From Congeria kusceri (taxonomy: Eukaryota; Mollusca; Bivalvia; Myida; Dreissenidae), in assembly GCA_027627225.1 (NCBI GenBank), contig CM051028.1, positions 11,591,201 to 11,655,200 on the forward strand: a stretch of 64,000 bases of DNA. Direction: 5' to 3'. The first letter of the stretch is position 1. Each line of letters begins with the position of its first letter. Positions 45,472 to 55,611 of the stretch are shown one piece after another. The notes below the pieces were generated by a model that saw only the letters and a list, made by a program, of their open reading frames with translations, was not told where the DNA came from and did not search any database. Both the position numbers and the translations under genes were made by a program.

Positions 45472-45847
45472 TTGGAGTTTAATTTTAATTGCAGACATTT
45501 TCTTTGTAATCAACTCGACAAGGCTGTCGATTTTCGGCTGAGGGGGGGAGCAGTAACATGGCTGCCAGGTATCTGAGCAACGGAGGTGGCCAACCGGCCA
45601 TCGTGGAATCCCAACCGTTGTGGCGTGTCGTTTCATCTACGGGTGGGGACAACCATTTCATCTACGGGTGGGCTGTGCTGTAAGCTCATCCGAACTTGGG
45701 AAGCGAACATTTTTGTGGGTACTGTGCTCACATGTCAACGTCCCAATGCAGTCTTCCAGATCATCACATCACATCGGACCATCGAAGAACATAAGGACTA
45801 ATTTTTGTAAATTTATGAACAGTGAGAACATTGGTGCATCTAGTGGC

Positions 45848-45884
<37 letters not shown>

Positions 45885-46961
45885 TGTGTCCTGTTCAACT
45901 GAGCGTGAGTACAATTTTTGTATGAAAGATTCACTTGCATGATAAATTAATAGTAATCGGTTGTGGTTTATCTCTCTTTTAACATCAATAATTTTACATC
46001 ACTAACTTTGCATTTGCACGCTATTATTCAGTAGAAATGCTGCCATTCCTATTCTGTCTAAAAATGCAAATTTAATTCAATTAAGGCTCTGGGCAATCAT
46101 GTGGTACCTTTAAGTTGTCATTTGGAATTGTTTTTCATGAAAATTGGTTTTGACCCAGTGTTGACCTTTGTCAAGATTTTTCATTGGCCAATCTGGTGTG
46201 AACTTGTAGTGGCGTGTGACATCACAGGGTTGTCCCACAGTTCATTGGTTGACCTTATCAATGACATTTAACGACCTTTCACTGTGTTGTAGTAGCATTG
46301 CCTTATATGGAAGAAGTAGTAAATTCCAGTGTAGTATAGAGTACATGAAAGCATTGAATAGTAGTTAATAGATTGGTGAAAAGTGTTTATCTTGTATTGC
46401 ATTACAGTTTGGATAAATAAGGTAAGTGATTGTGGATATTTTATTTAGCAATTAAGTTAAAATAGTCTGTGATCTAGAATATCGATGTTGAATCCCAACA
46501 ATAAACAACAAACAACAACAATAAGAACAAATTATTTATTTATTCTATCTAATTCCGGTTATTCAAATCTGCGTTGATTTGAATTTGATCTTAAATAATC
46601 GCATTTTATCTGGATAGTTATTTAAATATTTTGAACTTGGACTGTTGAAATGACTTGGCATTTATGTTGCTGGAAGGGAATTTGCAAGTTGAAGGGACAT
46701 ACTTATTTGCGTTTGATTTGAATTGTATGCTTGTATTGGGAAAAGTGTGAATTTTAGCGAACAATATTGGAATACATTGTGATTTGTGTATGAACAATTA
46801 AAAGTGATTACTTAAGTGACAATTTGTGACATTTGTGTTGGAATACTTGAAGTTAACATTATACTGTGAAAGTACGTGTTTAATTGTAGTGTTTATTGGG
46901 ACAATAAAGAAAAGAAAAAAAAGTTGAAGTTTGAAGTTCTTGGTGTACATTGATATCCATA
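45472..46961. other. Long untranslated leader of the LTR element
   Basis: About 1.5 kb between PBS and gag with no conserved coding. It includes a 28-base A run (45852-45879) and short duplications such as TTTCATCTACGGGTGGG (45629 and 45656). Confidence 0.65.
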
Positions 46962-48101
46962 ATGGAAGAGTTAAAGTCGAATGAAGCCTCAGGTGGTGTG
47001 CAAGTAACTGAGGCACAATTGAAGTTATTAAAAGCGTTTGAAGAACTTCATGTTGGAGCAGACATACAGTCAGCAGCTGACTTAGCTGCGGTTATGCACG
47101 GGTACAGTGATGTAAAACCAAAATCAACAGTTAAGAAGGTTTCACAAGACCACATGCAAAATGAAAGTGAATTTGTAAACCAAAGCAATGTTCACTTGGC
47201 ACCATTGCCATCGTTTCATTACCCTAAATTACAGAATTTTAGTGGTGAACAAGCCAAAGGAGAAACATCATGGCAATGTTTCAAATTTGAAATTGAATCG
47301 TTACTGGCTGAGGGCTTGTTTAGTCAAGAACAGATCTTACATGGCGTTAGGAGAGCTGCAAAAGGTATTGCCGCAGAGTGCATTAGGAGGCTAGGTGTTG
47401 GGGTAAGTATGCAGCAAGTCATGGCAAAACTAGATTCTATATATGGAAATATTGAAACAAAGGAAATAATTATGAGAAGTTTGTACAATTGCACGCAAAA
47501 ACCCAATGAATCAGTGTCTTCTTTTGCATCACGAATTGAAGATCTTTTCGACAGAGCAGTCACTGTAGGAGGTGTGAAGAAAAATGATAACGAGATTTTG
47601 AAAGGTATTTTATATCAGGGCTTGCGAAAAGAACTGAAACATATGGCTGCATATAAACATGAAACCGTAAGCAACTATGATACTTTTAAAATCGAATTAA
47701 GGAAACTTGAATTAGATCTGAAAGAGGAGAAAGATGATGAATCGAAACCTTGCAAACCAATTGTCTCTACGGGAACATCTGAAATGAATAAACCTGTTGG
47801 CACATCAGGAACATCGGAAGTGAGTGAAATTAAGAATCTTTTACATAAGTTAAATGAAAGAATTGATAAACTAGAAAATGAAAAACAAACCGGTAGATAT
47901 GGAACTTATCAATATCAGCCATACACTAGTAGGGGTGACAGGAGGGGACGTTTTCCTCCAAATCGGGAACAAAGGCGTGGATTTCGAGGCCAGATGGGTA
48001 GAAATTTTAGACCCTCTAGGCCCGCATCAAGTTTTACATTTGCCAGAAGGTGTTATAAGTGTGGCCAGACTGGACACTTTCAGGGTGAGTGCCCCAACTA
48101 G
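46962..48101 (+). CDS. Gag polyprotein of the Ty3/gypsy element
   Basis: The ATG at 46962 (MEELKSNEASGG) is preferred over the upstream in-frame non-ATG codons. About 379 residues: an N-terminal acidic part, a capsid-like region ('FHYPKLQNFSGEQAKGETSW', 'SLYNCTQKPNESVSSFASRI' style major-homology-like block), a Lys/Glu-rich helix, an Arg/Gly-rich stretch, and one CCHC zinc knuckle at the end ('CYKCGQTGHFQGEC'). It packages element RNA in virus-like particles. The frame is intact. Protease follows in the minus-one frame with a 13-nt overlap (48089-48101), suggesting minus-one frameshifting for Gag-Pol. Confidence 0.9.
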   Translation: MEELKSNEASGGVQVTEAQLKLLKAFEELHVGADIQSAADLAAVMHGYSDVKPKSTVKKVSQDHMQNESEFVNQSNVHLAPLPSFHYPKLQNFSGEQAKGETSWQCFKFEIESLLAEGLFSQEQILHGVRRAAKGIAAECIRRLGVGVSMQQVMAKLDSIYGNIETKEIIMRSLYNCTQKPNESVSSFASRIEDLFDRAVTVGGVKKNDNEILKGILYQGLRKELKHMAAYKHETVSNYDTFKIELRKLELDLKEEKDDESKPCKPIVSTGTSEMNKPVGTSGTSEVSEIKNLLHKLNERIDKLENEKQTGRYGTYQYQPYTSRGDRRGRFPPNREQRRGFRGQMGRNFRPSRPASSFTFARRCYKCGQTGHFQGECPN

Positions 48102-49015
48102 ATTGTGCTCCGACTAGGGGATCGAACCTGAGCACGAAATCGGTTAAAGATCCCAATTTAGTGGGTGATGTCAGCGAGGTAAATATTCAATTAAACAACA
48201 TCAGTACCAGAACGTTGTTAGACACTGGATCTTGCGTGAGTATAATTTCTGAAAGTTTTTACAATAATAATTTTAAAGACATTAACTTGGAACCATTAAC
48301 TGAATTGTTGAATATTGAATGTGCAGACGGTAAAAATTTACCATATTTGGGTTTTATTGCACTCGAGGTCAAGATCAGTGAAGGACTTGACAGTTCGAAA
48401 CCCAGTGGTTGTTTGTTTTTAGTGTCACCAGACACCAAATACTCTTCAAAGGTACCAGTAATTCTGGGAACAAATATTTTAAACAGATTGCTGGCAGAGT
48501 GCCGTGACAAATTTCGTGAACAGTTTTTACAGAAAGCAAAGTTACATACACCATGGTACTTGAGCTTTAGAGCTATTTCATTAAGAGAAAAGTCTTTGAA
48601 AAGAAATAAGGGTAGAATTGCAATAGTCAGAGGTATGAATAAAGATACTGTGTTGTTGAAACCAAATGAAGTGAGAAGTTTTAAATGTTACACGGATAAA
48701 CCAATTGCGTATCCGGTTTCAAATGTCATGACTGTGCCTTGTGTTGATGCACATATTCCAGATTTTATAGATGTTACACCGGCTGTGAGTACTTATGAAT
48801 TTGGGAAATTTAATGAAATATATGTTATATTGTCAAATGTGACAACAAACACAGTTGCTATTCAACCCAAAGCAGTATTATGTGAATTGCAACCCGTTAC
48901 CATAGCAAGTGGAATGATGAATGAACAAGAAAAGGAATTGGATCAGAAACAAAAAGAGATTGTGGACAATATTATCATTGAAAATAATGACTTGCTAACC
49001 CCAGAACAAATTTAA
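48089..49015 (+). CDS. Retropepsin-type protease region of pol
   Basis: The frame is minus one relative to gag and open to a TAA at 49013. The aspartic protease active site is 'LLDTGSCVSII', with the flap and 'VILGTNIL' further on. A linker follows toward RT. In relatives this domain is fused in frame with RT. Here the reading frame changes at about 49005, just before the conserved RT lead-in, so a one-base indel has split protease from RT. Its role is Gag-Pol maturation. Confidence 0.85.
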   Translation: MPQLDCAPTRGSNLSTKSVKDPNLVGDVSEVNIQLNNISTRTLLDTGSCVSIISESFYNNNFKDINLEPLTELLNIECADGKNLPYLGFIALEVKISEGLDSSKPSGCLFLVSPDTKYSSKVPVILGTNILNRLLAECRDKFREQFLQKAKLHTPWYLSFRAISLREKSLKRNKGRIAIVRGMNKDTVLLKPNEVRSFKCYTDKPIAYPVSNVMTVPCVDAHIPDFIDVTPAVSTYEFGKFNEIYVILSNVTTNTVAIQPKAVLCELQPVTIASGMMNEQEKELDQKQKEIVDNIIIENNDLLTPEQI

Positions 49016-50390
49016 GACTCTATTGTTTAAACATAGATACATTTTTTCTATATGTGATACAGACATTGGTCAATGTTCGGAAGTAAAACACAGAATTGAT
49101 TTGTCAAATCACACACCTTTTAAATTGCGTCATAGGCGTATACCGCCTGGCATGGTGGATGAAGTGCGTGAGCACTTAGAACAGTTACACTCTTGTGGTG
49201 TAATAAGACCGTCAAAGGAAACATTTGCTTCACCAATTGTTTTAGTGAGAAAACGCACAGGAAAATTAAGAATGTGTGTCGATTATAGAACTTTAAATGA
49301 AAGAACAATAAAAGATTCTTATGCTTTGCCAAGACTTGAGGAGGTATTTGATTGTTTACATGGAGCTCAATATTTTACTACATTGGACATGAAATCGGGT
49401 TATCATCAAATTGAAATTGAAGAATCACATAAACAAAGAACAGCATTTACTTTAGGACCTTTTGGACTTTGGGAATTTAACAAAATGGCTTTTGGATTAA
49501 CAAATTCCCCTGCTACTTATCAAAGAGCAATGACTGAATGCCTTGGTGAATTAAATATGAAAATTTGTGTTGTATTTATTGACGACATAATTATTTTTAG
49601 CAAGAATTACCAGGAGCATCTTGATAACATCGAAAAGGTTTTTGAACGACTTAGATCGTGGAATTTGAAACTTGCACCGGAGAAGTGTAAATTTTTTAGA
49701 AAACATGTTTCATTTTTAGGCCATGTTGTGGGCAGTGATGGTGTTAAAACAGACCCAGAAAAAATAGATAAAGTAAAAAACTGGCCTACACCTTCAAATC
49801 CTGATGAGCTTAGAAGTTTTCTGGCATTTGCTGGATATTACCGTAGATTTGTCAAGGATTTTAGTAAATTGACCCGTTGTCTGGCGGATTTGTTGCCACT
49901 GACTAACATCAAGAAAGGAAAATGGAAGTCTTCAACAGAATGGAAATGGGGTGATGAACAGCAGAAGTGTTTTGAACAATTGAAACAAATTTTAACTTCA
50001 CCTCCTGTGCTAGCTTATCCAAATTTTACTATTCCATTTGAGCTGCATACTGATGCTTCTACAAAAGGTTTGGGTGCTGTGTTGTACCAGCAACAAGATG
50101 GTTTTAAACGCGTAATTTCTTACGCCAGTCGATCACTCTCAAAGTCTGAGAAGAATTATTCTGCTTTTAAATTTGAGTTTTTAGCTCTCAAATGGGCAGT
50201 CACCGAAAAGTTTTCGGATTACTGAACCAATTGTCATTTTCAGGTTTTAACGGATAATAACCCGTTAACATATATTCTTACAACGGCAAAATTAGATGCC
50301 ACCGGGCAACGTTGGGTCTCGGCGCTTAGTCCCTATTCTTTTGACATTAAATACCGAAGTGGTATTAATAACAAGGATGCAGACGGGATG
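49006..50390 (+). pseudogene. Reverse transcriptase and RNase H, one nonsense codon
   Basis: RT fingers and palm: 'FASPIVLVRKRTGKLRMCVD', 'YFTTLDMKSGYHQIEIEE', 'PFGLWEFNKMAFGLTNSPAT' and the active site 'VVFIDDIIIFS'; then 'FLGHVVGSDGVKTDPEK' and 'SFLAFAGYYRRFVKDFS'. RNase H: 'FELHTDASTKGLGAVLYQ' and 'KFEFLALKWAV'. A TGA at 50223-50225 cuts it, after which the same frame continues with 'LTDNNPLTYIL' and 'KYRSGINNKDADGMSR'. Otherwise it is well preserved. It makes double-stranded cDNA in the particle. Confidence 0.92.
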
Positions 50391-52545
50391 AGTAGATATC
50401 CCCATGAAAAAGTCAATGATGACTATATGAATATTGACAGTGATACTGTTAGAGCCATTTGTACATGCATGACAACACCATTTGCTGAAACTGTGCCGTC
50501 TTTTAATTTGAACATTGTTGATGTAACTGAGGAGATTGGAAAGCCTATGGCACAGATTGAACTGAGAGAAATCAGAAAGCAACAAAGACTAGATATTTTA
50601 ATTGATAAATGGAGAATTGCTACTATAGATAGAGTTGTTCCCCAATCTTATTGTAAAGAAGATCTTACTATGAGGAAACAGTTCAATAATTTTGTTATTA
50701 AAAGAGGAATTTTATTCAGACAAATAAACGACAATGATGAAACAATTGAACAGCTTGTATTACCCAGAGTGTATCGAGAGCCAGTTCTCGAAGGTTTACA
50801 TAATGCTGTTGGTCATCCTGGCCGTGACAGAACAATGCGTTTGTTACATGAAAGGTTTTATTGGCCTGGGATGTCAAAAGATGTTGACAACTGGATATCT
50901 AACTGTGAGAGATGTTTACACAGGAAAAGTTCTGTAAATTCTAGAGCACCTTTGGTAAGTGTCAACACGACCTACCCGTTGGAACTAGTTTGTATGGATT
51001 TCTTGAGTTGAGAACCTTGTAAAGGTGGATATTCAAACACACTTGTGATCACTGATCATATTTCCAAATTTGCAATGGCTATACCAGCAAAGAACCAAAC
51101 TGCAAAAACCACAGCAGAAGTTGTTTATAATAATTTCATATTGAACTATGGCATTCCTACTAGACTTCATAGTGACCAAGGAGCCAATTTTGAGTCAGAA
51201 ATTATAAAAGAATTGTGTAATCTTACAAACATGAAAAAGTCTCACACGTCAGTCTATCATCCTCAGGGAAATGCAGGCCCTGAGCGTTTTAATAGAACTT
51301 TGTTGGATATGCTGGGAACTCTTGAAAATTCACAGAAACAAGATTGGAAAAAATATGTTAATTCGTTGGTGTATGCGTACAACTGCACACCACACGAGTG
51401 TACTAAGTTTGCACCCTTTGAACTTATGTTTGGTCGGAAACCAAAACTTTTGATTGATTCTGTCTTTGAAAAAGCAAATCCAGACACTGTGAACAAAAAT
51501 CTACCGGAATATATTGAAGATTTGAAGGAGAGAATGATTAAGACAAAAGAAATAGTATCTAAATATGTAGAGAAAGCCAAAAGTAAACAGAAACAATTTT
51601 ATGACCTTAAAGCGAGAGCTGCCAAGATTGAAATTGGAGACAAAGTTTTGGTTAGAATTCTAGCATTTAAAGGTAAACACAAGATTGCTGATAAGTTTGA
51701 AGAAGGAACATATACAGTGATTGACCAGGTGAATAAAAATGTACCTGTGTACAAGGTAAAAGGAGATCAGTCGGATTGTGTAAAAACTCGGCACAGAAAT
51801 CACTTGTTCTTGGTGAGATTCCAAGATGATGAAGGTGGAGAAATTGAGAATGCAATTAAACAGGTGCCGTCTACAGAGAGTAGTAAAGATGCAGATCAAA
51901 GTAAATTGCCTGCAGTAGAAGTAGAGAGTGACGTCACTGAATCTGAGGATGAAACAGAGGAAGTTGTAATGTTTGGGGACACCCAAAATATACCCGTAGT
52001 AGCTACGGAGGAACGAGTTGAGGAAGTGGAGGTTGGACATTCAGTGGATAGTCCAAGTGTAGATGCAGAAGAGCAGAATATAAGTGCAGATGTGGATAAA
52101 AATGTGAATGGTGATACGAATATTTCTGTCATTCAGGATGACAGACCGGGATAGTGAAAGTGTTGAGGAGGAGCAAGAAGAAAGCAGTAGAAGTGCACAT
52201 GATATTACAGTTGAGAATCAAGAGTCAGAAAGCTTGGGAACTGAGCAAAATCAAAATGTTGACACAGATAATCAGGATTCAGTAGTTGAACCAGGTAGTG
52301 AATTAAGGCAGAGAGTGGAAGCACAAGATACTAGAGATATTCCTAAACCAGCACCTAGAAGGTCAGATAGGATGAGAAAGTTGCCTGAAAGATACAAAGA
52401 TTTTCAGATGAATGCATGTATTTATCGGCCAAATTTACCTTGTGATTCCAGATTCATTGTTCTGAATGAATTTATGAATAGTGGAATGCTACAAACAATG
52501 AGTCCAGATATGGCAAAGAGAGTAATTGATAGTATTTTACGGTAG
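50391..52545 (+). pseudogene. Integrase, one nonsense codon and a late frameshift
   Basis: An HHCC zinc-binding region ('LHNAVGHPGRDRTMRLLHER' ... 'NCERC') is followed by a TGA at 51009-51011 in an otherwise continuous frame. The catalytic core shows Asp in 'LVITDHISKFAMAIP', Asp in 'RLHSDQGANFES' and Glu in 'YHPQGNAGPERFNRTL'. The C-terminal GPY/F-type region ends in an acidic tail. Near 52140 the frame changes, and the remaining tail (to 52545) contains 'RRSDRMRKLPERYKDF', the usual end of such integrases. There is no chromodomain and no env. Inactive as written. Confidence 0.88.
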
Positions 52546-53093
52546 ATATTGTGTGTACAAGTGAAATTAGGATAGTATAATATGATATTTACCTGTACCT
52601 TAGTAAATTTTTTTGAAAAAGTTATTTTGGTGTTTTATGTACAGTATTTGTATAATTTCAATGGGGTTGTTTTACAAAAGTTGCATCGGAAATACCATTG
52701 ATGATGGTATTGAAATACTTATTGCAACACTTGATTTTATTAAAAAAAAAAAAAAAAAAATATATAGAGTCAGGGGAGAGCCAAATGTGCAGTTACACGG
52801 TAAGTATAAAGGTAAAAGCGTAGTCAGTAAGTAGTAGTTCCTGAATATGTTTAGTTATTGAAGTATAGTTTGAGTAGAGGTTTGTGTCATCCATATAGAG
52901 TAGCATATTGATGAAAGTTAGGAGTATTGCGTGTTTAGTTATTGTGCTGTATAGCATTGTACGGTATTATAGTATGTACTTGTATTATGTATGTCATTTG
53001 GTATAGTACTATATGACGAGACGAGAACATGACTTGCTATGACGGTTCGCATGGGTATGTGACATAAGACATCTATGATGAGGACATCATTTT

Positions 53094-53107
53094 AGAGCTG
53101 GGGGAAG
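53094..53107 (+). other. Polypurine tract
   Basis: AGAGCTGGGGGAAG directly before the 3' LTR, the plus-strand primer site. Two pyrimidines interrupt it. Confidence 0.75.
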
Positions 53108-53109
53108 TG

Positions 53110-53807
53110 TGTAACCAGTCACAATTTCATCCTTTCATTGTTATCTCCCTTGTTCTTCTATAGTTGTTTTTAACCCTATATTGTGTTCAGTTTCTTTCCT
53201 TTCATTGTTTCTTTTTGGGGTTAGAGCTTTCCCGCTTGTGCAGGAGGTTTTCATGATTTGAAGAGAGAAGAAAGGTTTTTATTGAGTCCAAGTTTATAAG
53301 TTGTTTAACAGTGGTATTAACATCACGGAGAGACAGGAGAGTGAGTTTGAGAAAGAACAACCATTCCATAAATGGTAAGCTAAAACCAATGAATTATATG
53401 TAAATTTTTGTATCAGTCATAATATGTTTTAAAACCGTGTCAGTTATACTGTTTTACTGGTATCTATGTAAGTCACTAGATGACGGACTTGAGTTTCATA
53501 TAATGTGTATTATTTACGATATAAATAGGTTGATGTGAATGTACCTATTATGTTATTATGTATTTATGATGTATGAGGTTAACTTGTATATTTAGTAAAA
53601 TATGTTTATTGTTTATTTCAGGTTGTTAAACAGTTTTAAACAACTATACATATTACTAAATAAATATATATAGCACTAGTTAAATAAAGAAGAATTAACT
53701 TTCAAGTGACTTGTTTTAAACTCCAGTTTTTTTATTCAAAGAACCTACAGCACTTGTGGAACTATAAAGTTTAACAATAAAACTTTTATAAGAACCACAG
53801 GGTAACA
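53110..53807 (+). repeat. 3' LTR
   Basis: 698 bp, four substitutions from the 5' LTR (about 0.6 percent), no indel. Followed by the target duplicate CTAG. Confidence 0.95.
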
Positions 53808-53811
53808 CTAG

Positions 53812-54220
53812 TAGGGATATATTGCATGTATTAAGATGGATCCTATATGTTAAACAAGGGCATATGCGTTGTCAATTGTTTAATTATTTGAATTATACAA
53901 CCAATTACGTCGAAACAATTCGTACCCAGTCGGTTCGTACATTTGTCAGTCTGGTATTTCAATTAATGTTTAAGTGGATATTTACGAGCAATCGCTATAA
54001 ATTTTCCTATTGCTGAAATATACACCGTTTTACACATATCTTTAGAGTATGGTTAAGAACTAAATTGGGGCATAATAATTGTTAATTATTATTATTATTA
54101 TTAAATTAATAATTAATTATTAAATTAATAATATTAATAAAATAAATAAATACTAATTTACTAGCATTACTATTAGTGTTTCTGTCAGTTTCAAAATGAT
54201 TTAAAATTAACTAATTTCAG
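53812..54220. other. Spacer with (ATT)n-rich segment
   Basis: AT-rich. 54080-54160 is composed of TTA/ATT and AATTAAT repeats. It probably belongs to the intron between the interrupted first exon and exon 54221. Confidence 0.5.
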
Positions 54221-54378
54221 AGATGAATCGATCTTCTTTGACTTCGGGCGGTGACGGAGCTGGCAAGAATGAAGTCATTTTGATTTCGGATTGTGATACT
54301 GGTTCTGAAGAGTCTTCAAGTTCAACCCAACCACCATCAGATTACGATGACCGTTTTGATCTGAGTCTAAGTACACAG
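54221..54378 (+). CDS. Ser/Thr-rich exon 1 of the transposase-like gene
   Basis: After AATTTCAG. ATG at 54223 opens 52 codons (MNRSSLTSGGDGAGKNEVIL...) to the GTGATT donor, ending SLSTQ in phase 0. It is acidic and Ser-rich, probably disordered. It is the first of three phase-0 exons; the first two share the ending 'LSLSTQ/LDLSTQ'. Confidence 0.55.
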
Positions 54379-54571
54379 GTGATTATTTAATTTTTAATAA
54401 AAGGGGTTTTTAATCTGTTAGAGTATGTGAATTAAATCTATTATTATTGGATTTGGTTCTTTTTCCTTGGCCAACATACAGTATACCAAGTAACAAGCCA
54501 AATTATTCACTAACATGTAATTTTCCATTAATTACTGATATTTGCAAATATTTTTAATATTATTATTTCAG

Positions 54572-54643
54572 ACATTACAGCACGTAGCTTCCTCATCATA
54601 CTTGCAGCTGGAAATCCCAGTGTCCCTTGACCTGAGTACACAG
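54572..54643 (+). CDS. Small exon 2 (24 codons, phase 0)
   Basis: Between ATTTCAG and GTTGGT. Reads TLQHVASSSYLQLEIPVSLD then LSTQ. The repeat of the exon-1 ending suggests partial exon duplication. Confidence 0.5.
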
Positions 54644-54750
54644 GTTGGTACTCTTTTATACACTTCAAAGTTAGTATATATTAATTGTTGCCAGTCACTT
54701 TCTCTGATGTCTACCAGTTTTTCATTTCTTGTGCTTTCAAACAATTACAG

Positions 54751-54852
54751 GCATTACACAACCTTCCTTCTACGTCCCAGTGTCTTCGATGGTCTGTTAC
54801 TTCAAGTTCTACATCCAGGAATAGGTCTCATCTGTGTGAGGAGCTGACTGAG
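54751..54852 (+). CDS. Small exon 3 (34 codons, phase 0)
   Basis: Between ATTACAG and GTATTT. Reads ALHNLPSTSQCLRWSVTSSS then TSRNRSHLCEELTE. Ser-rich, no domain. Confidence 0.5.
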
Positions 54853-55278
54853 GTATTTGAATATTTCAATGATAATAACAAATAAGTACATAATTTATAA
54901 GTAATAGCATTCAACTAGCATGGCCAATTGCTTTAGACTTGCATCAATATTTATATCTTATTTTAGACTCACACATTTTGTTCACCTGTTTAGTGTGGCT
55001 GTACACAGATAATTAGCTGCACCTTTCAAATATGACTGTACACGGATAATTAGCTATATCAGCATATTATATTGCAAACCTGGCTTATTGTACTTGCATA
55101 GTGTTAAATAAATAAATAATACATATAAGTAAATGCTTTTAATATATAATAATAGATAGTCATTTTTAATATAACTTTCTATAATTTGGAGAAAAATACT
55201 CATTGTGATCCATGCATCGTTGATTAACAACTGTACAAACTTATTTATCCCAAGTCTGTGAATGACTATAATTTTCAG

Positions 55279-55493
55279 CAAGTGGAATCACAGAAGCCTG
55301 TGGATATTCGGGAAAGTCAAAGTCAAAGTTTGATTAAAAAAAGGTACAGCAAACGTAAGAAATCACAGACTAATGTGTAGAAAACATAAGCAAGCCCAGA
55401 CTGAGGTGATGGGATATTTGAGCACTAATACAAACTGTCTATTCTATGGTGATCCGGTTGTCTGTACTGACGTGCGCACAAAACAGACACAAA
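55279..55493 (+). pseudogene. Exon 4, with a one-base frameshift
   Basis: Begins after ATTTTCAG with QVESQKPVDIRESQSQS and a basic stretch 'KKRYSKRKKSQTNV', then a TAG at 55378-55380. The neighbouring frame continues 'RKHKQAQTEVMGYLSTNTNC' and 'VVCTDVRTKQTQT' up to a GTATGT donor. The basic segment could be a nuclear-localisation signal. Confidence 0.5.
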
Positions 55494-55611
55494 CGTATGT
55501 TTCATGCTTTCAATGTTCATTATAAAAAATAAAAATCAATGTGTTACCTATATTAAACAAACTAACAATGGATATATATTGTAAAGAAATTGGTATTAAC
55601 TTAGTTAACAT

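Larger units (their letters stand above)
44756..53807 (+). mobile_element. Ty3/gypsy LTR retrotransposon, 9052 bp, recently inserted
   Basis: Two 698-bp LTRs (TGTAACCAG...GGGTAACA) differ at four positions by eye and contain no length difference. Target duplication CTAG flanks the element (44752-44755 and 53808-53811). A PBS lies at 45457 and a polypurine tract near 53094-53107. Gene order is gag, protease, RT-RNase H, integrase, the Ty3/gypsy order. There is no envelope gene: the reading frames after integrase are only its C-terminal tail. Pol carries at least two nonsense codons and two frame changes, so the copy is recent but not coding-competent. Confidence 0.95.

Noticed and set aside
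49006..52154. Programmed readthrough or recoding of the TGA codons in pol
   Set aside because: The two TGA codons lie within conserved RNase H and integrase regions, not at domain borders, and frame changes occur as well. Mutation is simpler.
52108..52545. Envelope gene after integrase
   Set aside because: The frame contains the usual integrase tail motif (RRSDRMRKLPERY) and has no signal peptide, transmembrane segment or fusion-type features.
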